Below are positions 4,320-6,865 of a stretch of DNA of 6,865 bases, piece after piece (position 1 is the stretch's first letter; each line of letters begins with the position of its first letter). This stretch comes from Candidatus Zixiibacteriota bacterium (GTDB lineage Bacteria > Zixibacteria > MSB-5A5 > GN15 > FEB-12). Below the pieces are notes generated by a model, which was not told the DNA's origin, made no database searches, and saw only the letters and a program-made list of their open reading frames with translations. The position numbers and the translations under genes are program-made. The stretch lies in the NCBI GenBank assembly GCA_003641345.1, contig QNAD01000110.1:1-6865 (forward strand). Direction: 5' to 3'.

Positions 4320-6568
4320 GTAAATTAATCAAAACTGGCAATGATTTCTGCCTGACAATGACTCATTACATCGAGTCAATGTTAGATAAGCAGAATTATA
4401 CCGGTATGATAAAGTATTATGAAGATAATTATAATGCTATAATCAATATCGGAACACTGCCGGCTGGATTAATGGTTCGCAACATCGCAACAGCTTACTC
4501 TTTTATTTCAAACCACTCATCTGCTCTTAAAACTATTCGAATTGCTCAAAGCCTGATTGCTCGAAGTGGGGACAGCGACGAGCTTGCAGAAACATTTATC
4601 TTGCTTGGCAACATTTTAAGAAAAAATGGTGAGTTAAAGGAATCCGAAAAAGCATTTCGCGATGCCGAATCAATATTTCGCCGCAATGACAATATCGAAG
4701 GACAAAGCCGTGCCTTAAATTTATTAGCCGGACTGTTCTTTCGTCAAAATGATTTCAATAATGCTTTGTCTATATTGATGGAAGCAGTTAAAATCGTCCG
4801 TAAATTAAAAGACCAGGTCAAACTATCTTATATGATGGGGAACATTGGTCGAATCTATTCCTTTACAGGAAACTTTAAAGAAGCTAAGAAGCATCTGGAA
4901 ATCAATATTAAGTTATCCGGAGAACTTGGCGATAAAAAAGAAGCTATGCGAGCTTCACTATCTTTAGGATATGTGTTTATCCAAGAAGGTAATTATAAAC
5001 AGGCTGAAAATATTTTGAACAAAGCCTATTCTACTATTACCAATATGAAACTTATTCGTGATGAGGTGATTTGCCTTACTTATCTTGGCGAATTATTTTA
5101 CAAATCAAACCAGCTTGAAGAATCGCATAACCGGCTTCAGCATGCTTTAAAATTGGCTGAATCAATCGAACCATCATCGCTTTTGACCGCCAGAGTCTGG
5201 CGTCACCTTGCAGAACTTGCAATACTAAACAATAATATTCATTCTGCACAAAGATTTACCAATTTGGCTATGCCGATTATGAGAGAACAGAATATTAAGG
5301 TAGAGATAGGTGCTTTATGGAAAATTAAAGCACTTATTGAAGAATCAAAAAAGAATCATCAAAAAGGCGAAGATTATTTCATGAAATCATTTGATTATCT
5401 TGGAGAATCATCCGTCAAATTTGAAAAAGCCGATTCTTTGATATCTGCTGGTTGTTCATCTCTGTTCAATTTCAACAAAAGGATGACGTTTTTGTTTAGA
5501 GTGGAAGAGTTTTATTCCACAAATAACTTAAACACAAAGCTAAATGAAATTGGTAAAATAATAGCAAACAATGATTCAGAAACAGAGAGACAAAAACGAT
5601 TTAACAAAAACATTAGCAATCAAAATCCTTTAGTTGCTGATTTTATAACACAATCAAATAAGATTAAAAGTTTCAAATCACAATTACCATTAATTTGCCA
5701 ATCCGACATCCCCTTATTAATAACCGGTGAAACCGGTGTCGGCAAAGACCATATGGTTCGGTATTTTCATTCTCTTGTTTGCCCGAGTAAGCCTTTTAAA
5801 GCGGTCAACTGTGCATCTTTGCCGGATACTCTTTTAGAATCAGAGTTATTCGGCTACAAAAAAGGTGCTTTCACCGGAGCGGACAAAGATAAAGATGGAT
5901 TATTTTTAGCGGCAAATGGCGGGCTACTTTATCTTGATGAAATTGGAGATATGCCACTGATATTACAATCCAAACTCTTAAAAGTTATTGAATCCCGAAA
6001 AATAATGCCGCTTGGATCAACCAAAGAAATATCATTGAATGCAATACTGGTCTTTGCTACCAATAGAAATCTTGAAGAAATGGTTGCTAAAGGAACTTTC
6101 AGACGTGATTTATACTATCGTATTAGTGGTATCAATTTTACTATTCCTTCTCTGCGAGAACGTAAAGAGGACATACCGCTCTTGATGAAACATTTCATGC
6201 AAAAATCAAGCCTGCTTGATAAAAACAGAGAACTGGCTCCGGAGCTAATTCACCAGTTTGTCCAATACAACTGGCCCGGCAACACTCGTGAACTGGTCAA
6301 TAAAATCAAACGGTTGGAGATTATGGCTGAGATGGTTGCCGAAGGTGATTTGGTGGAACTTTCAAGAACTATCTTTTCATCCAAACAGAAAGAACAACAA
6401 GAGTCTCTTTTTAAACAGGTTGAAAAATTCGAGAAAGAACTGCTGGTCGAAGCTCTACTAGCCGCCGACGGCAATAAATCGAAAGCGGCAAGAATTCTTG
6501 GAATTCATGAAGCTACCGTACGTACAAAACTCAAACGTTACGGAATAATGTTTGAGAGTTGTCATTAG
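4316..6568 (+). CDS. Sigma-54-dependent transcription activator with N-terminal TPR sensor
   Basis: Protein of 750 residues. Residues about 55-403 hold about eight TPR-type helical repeats spaced by roughly 40 residues (for example LLGNILRKNGELKESEKAF at 96-114 and YMMGNIGRIYSFTGNFKEA at 172-190), replacing the usual receiver, GAF or PAS input. The sigma-54 AAA+ domain (about 440-670) is complete: Walker A GETGVGKD (471-478), sigma-54 contact loop GAFTGA (517-522), Walker B LLYLDEIGD (537-545), sensor I ATNR (581-584), arginine fingers in FRRDLYYRI (595-603) and sensor II WPGNTREL (653-660). A Fis-type helix-turn-helix follows at about 707-745 (GNKSKAARILGIHEATVRTK). The family remodels RNA polymerase holoenzyme with sigma-54 from enhancer sites using ATP. 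The cytoplasmic TPR array probably senses a peptide or partner protein. Targets are unknown; no clear -24/-12 promoter was found in the window. Hairpins follow the stop. Confidence 0.96.
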   Translation: MSKLIKTGNDFCLTMTHYIESMLDKQNYTGMIKYYEDNYNAIINIGTLPAGLMVRNIATAYSFISNHSSALKTIRIAQSLIARSGDSDELAETFILLGNILRKNGELKESEKAFRDAESIFRRNDNIEGQSRALNLLAGLFFRQNDFNNALSILMEAVKIVRKLKDQVKLSYMMGNIGRIYSFTGNFKEAKKHLEINIKLSGELGDKKEAMRASLSLGYVFIQEGNYKQAENILNKAYSTITNMKLIRDEVICLTYLGELFYKSNQLEESHNRLQHALKLAESIEPSSLLTARVWRHLAELAILNNNIHSAQRFTNLAMPIMREQNIKVEIGALWKIKALIEESKKNHQKGEDYFMKSFDYLGESSVKFEKADSLISAGCSSLFNFNKRMTFLFRVEEFYSTNNLNTKLNEIGKIIANNDSETERQKRFNKNISNQNPLVADFITQSNKIKSFKSQLPLICQSDIPLLITGETGVGKDHMVRYFHSLVCPSKPFKAVNCASLPDTLLESELFGYKKGAFTGADKDKDGLFLAANGGLLYLDEIGDMPLILQSKLLKVIESRKIMPLGSTKEISLNAILVFATNRNLEEMVAKGTFRRDLYYRISGINFTIPSLRERKEDIPLLMKHFMQKSSLLDKNRELAPELIHQFVQYNWPGNTRELVNKIKRLEIMAEMVAEGDLVELSRTIFSSKQKEQQESLFKQVEKFEKELLVEALLAADGNKSKAARILGIHEATVRTKLKRYGIMFESCH

Positions 6569-6583
6569 AACAGCTAATAAAAT

Positions 6584-6628
6584 ATGGAACCTGAAGCGGT
6601 CTTATGACTCTGACCGTTTAGGTTCCAT
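6584..6628 (+). terminator. Long hairpin after the sigma-54 activator, possible terminator
   Basis: ATGGAACCT (6584-6592) pairs with AGGTTCCAT (6620-6628), and CGGTC (6597-6601) with GACCG (6612-6616), around a small asymmetric internal loop and a 10-base apical loop. It starts 16 bases after the stop. No T run follows, so it may be a weak or Rho-assisted terminator, or an mRNA 3'-end stabiliser. Confidence 0.55.
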
Positions 6629-6636
6629 CTGAATAT

Positions 6637-6660
6637 CGTAAATGCATTTTATGCTTTACG
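6637..6660. repeat. Second hairpin downstream of the activator
   Basis: CGTAAA (6637-6642) pairs with TTTACG (6655-6660) and GCAT (6644-6647) with ATGC (6651-6654), with a single bulged T and a TTT loop. It follows the first hairpin by eight bases. The tail GGTTTATATAC is not a strong T run. Confidence 0.5.
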
Positions 6661-6686
6661 GTTTATATACTTTAACACTCCTTGGT

Positions 6687-6719
6687 AAGCGGCGTGTGGA
6701 TCACCATCGCATGCCGCTT
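6687..6719. repeat. GC-rich hairpin with DnaA-like loop entrance
   Basis: AAGCGGCGTG (6687-6696) pairs with CATGCCGCTT (6710-6719) over ten positions with one G-U, around a 13-base loop. It is the most G+C-rich stem in this flank. TTTC follows, too short for a confident terminator. Confidence 0.55.
6695..6703 (-). promoter_or_regulatory. Near-consensus DnaA box
   Basis: Read on the minus strand this is TGATCCACA, one mismatch from TTATCCACA. It overlaps the hairpin at 6687-6719, so the match may be incidental. Confidence 0.25.
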
Positions 6720-6758
6720 TCATAATCAATAAGAAATAAATATTCAATAATAAAAAAG

Positions 6759-6767
6759 TTATCCACA
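6759..6767 (+). promoter_or_regulatory. Consensus DnaA box
   Basis: TTATCCACA matches the classic DnaA 9-mer exactly and sits in A+T-rich DNA. A lone box can arise by chance or serve DnaA titration or regulation. No replication gene is in the window. Confidence 0.4.
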
Positions 6768-6792
6768 TTGAATAAAACTAAACTAAAAATAC

Positions 6793-6825
6793 ATACGAAA
6801 CGCACACTTTTTGTGCGATACGTAT
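6793..6825. repeat. Hairpin near the right edge
   Basis: CGCACA (6801-6806) pairs with TGTGCG (6812-6817) around CTTTT, and ATACG (6793-6797) with CGTAT (6821-6825), with a 3x3 A-rich internal loop. It could belong to a gene or element beyond the window edge. Confidence 0.5.
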
Positions 6826-6865
6826 AACTTCATAAAATACAATGTATTAACTATAAAGACGTTAT

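Larger units (their letters stand above)
6569..6865. other. Gene-free right end with hairpins and DnaA-like boxes
   Basis: No gene is seen in these 297 bases. Four hairpins (6584-6628, 6637-6660, 6687-6719, 6793-6825) and two DnaA-box-like 9-mers (6695-6703, 6759-6767) occupy most of it. Bases 6721-6800 are very A+T-rich. No tRNA fold, CRISPR repeat or transposon end is evident. Confidence 0.6.

Noticed and set aside
6671..6720. Possible integron attC-like hairpin
   Set aside because: The flanking GTTRRRY and RYYYAAC boxes cannot be placed correctly, and there is no cassette ORF or integrase.
6821..6834. CGTATAACTTCATA resembling part of loxP or a dif site
   Set aside because: The second inverted arm is missing, and no 28-base XerC/XerD layout can be aligned without gaps.

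Overview
The window looks like chromosomal DNA of a low-G+C (about one third by eye), Gram-negative-type bacterium that uses strong Shine-Dalgarno sites. The sigma-54 activator, the HD-GYP domain protein and the signal-peptide-bearing small protein fit an uncultured lineage of the wider FCB group (for example Zixibacteria- or Cloacimonadota-like). That placement is inference from gene style only; no marker gene is present.

Left part (1-1071). A probable 3' end of an upstream gene stops just before the Shine-Dalgarno site of a TTG-initiated CoA-binding-fold protein (+). This converges on ridA (-), with a bidirectional terminator hairpin between the two. Middle left (1072-3145). On the minus strand lie an HD-GYP domain protein, probably transcribed toward ridA, and an unrecognised 206-residue helical protein. 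A good terminator separates the 206-residue gene from the HD-GYP gene, so they are probably separate units.

Middle (3146-3956). A small, very basic plus-strand ORF with a good ribosome binding site is followed by about 600 bases without a convincing gene. This stretch is clearly richer in G+C than its surroundings at 3361-3540 and is full of hairpins. Two of these (3496-3543 and 3565-3607) are related elements in opposite orientation with compensated stem changes. It ends in a strong plus-strand terminator (3784-3813), so a structured RNA or long 3' UTR may be made here.

Right part (3836-6568). A sigma-70-like promoter precedes a two-gene, translationally coupled (ATGA overlap) unit. The first gene encodes a 120-residue protein with a signal peptide and a Pro-Gly-Gly-Asp-Asp-His-Pro-Trp-Gly-Gly segment. 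The second encodes a 750-residue transcription activator with about eight N-terminal TPR repeats, a complete sigma-54 AAA+ domain and a Fis-type helix-turn-helix. The pairing of an exported small protein with a TPR-sensing sigma-54 activator is the best candidate for an undescribed signalling system.

The last 297 bases hold several hairpins, a consensus DnaA box and a near-consensus one, and no gene.
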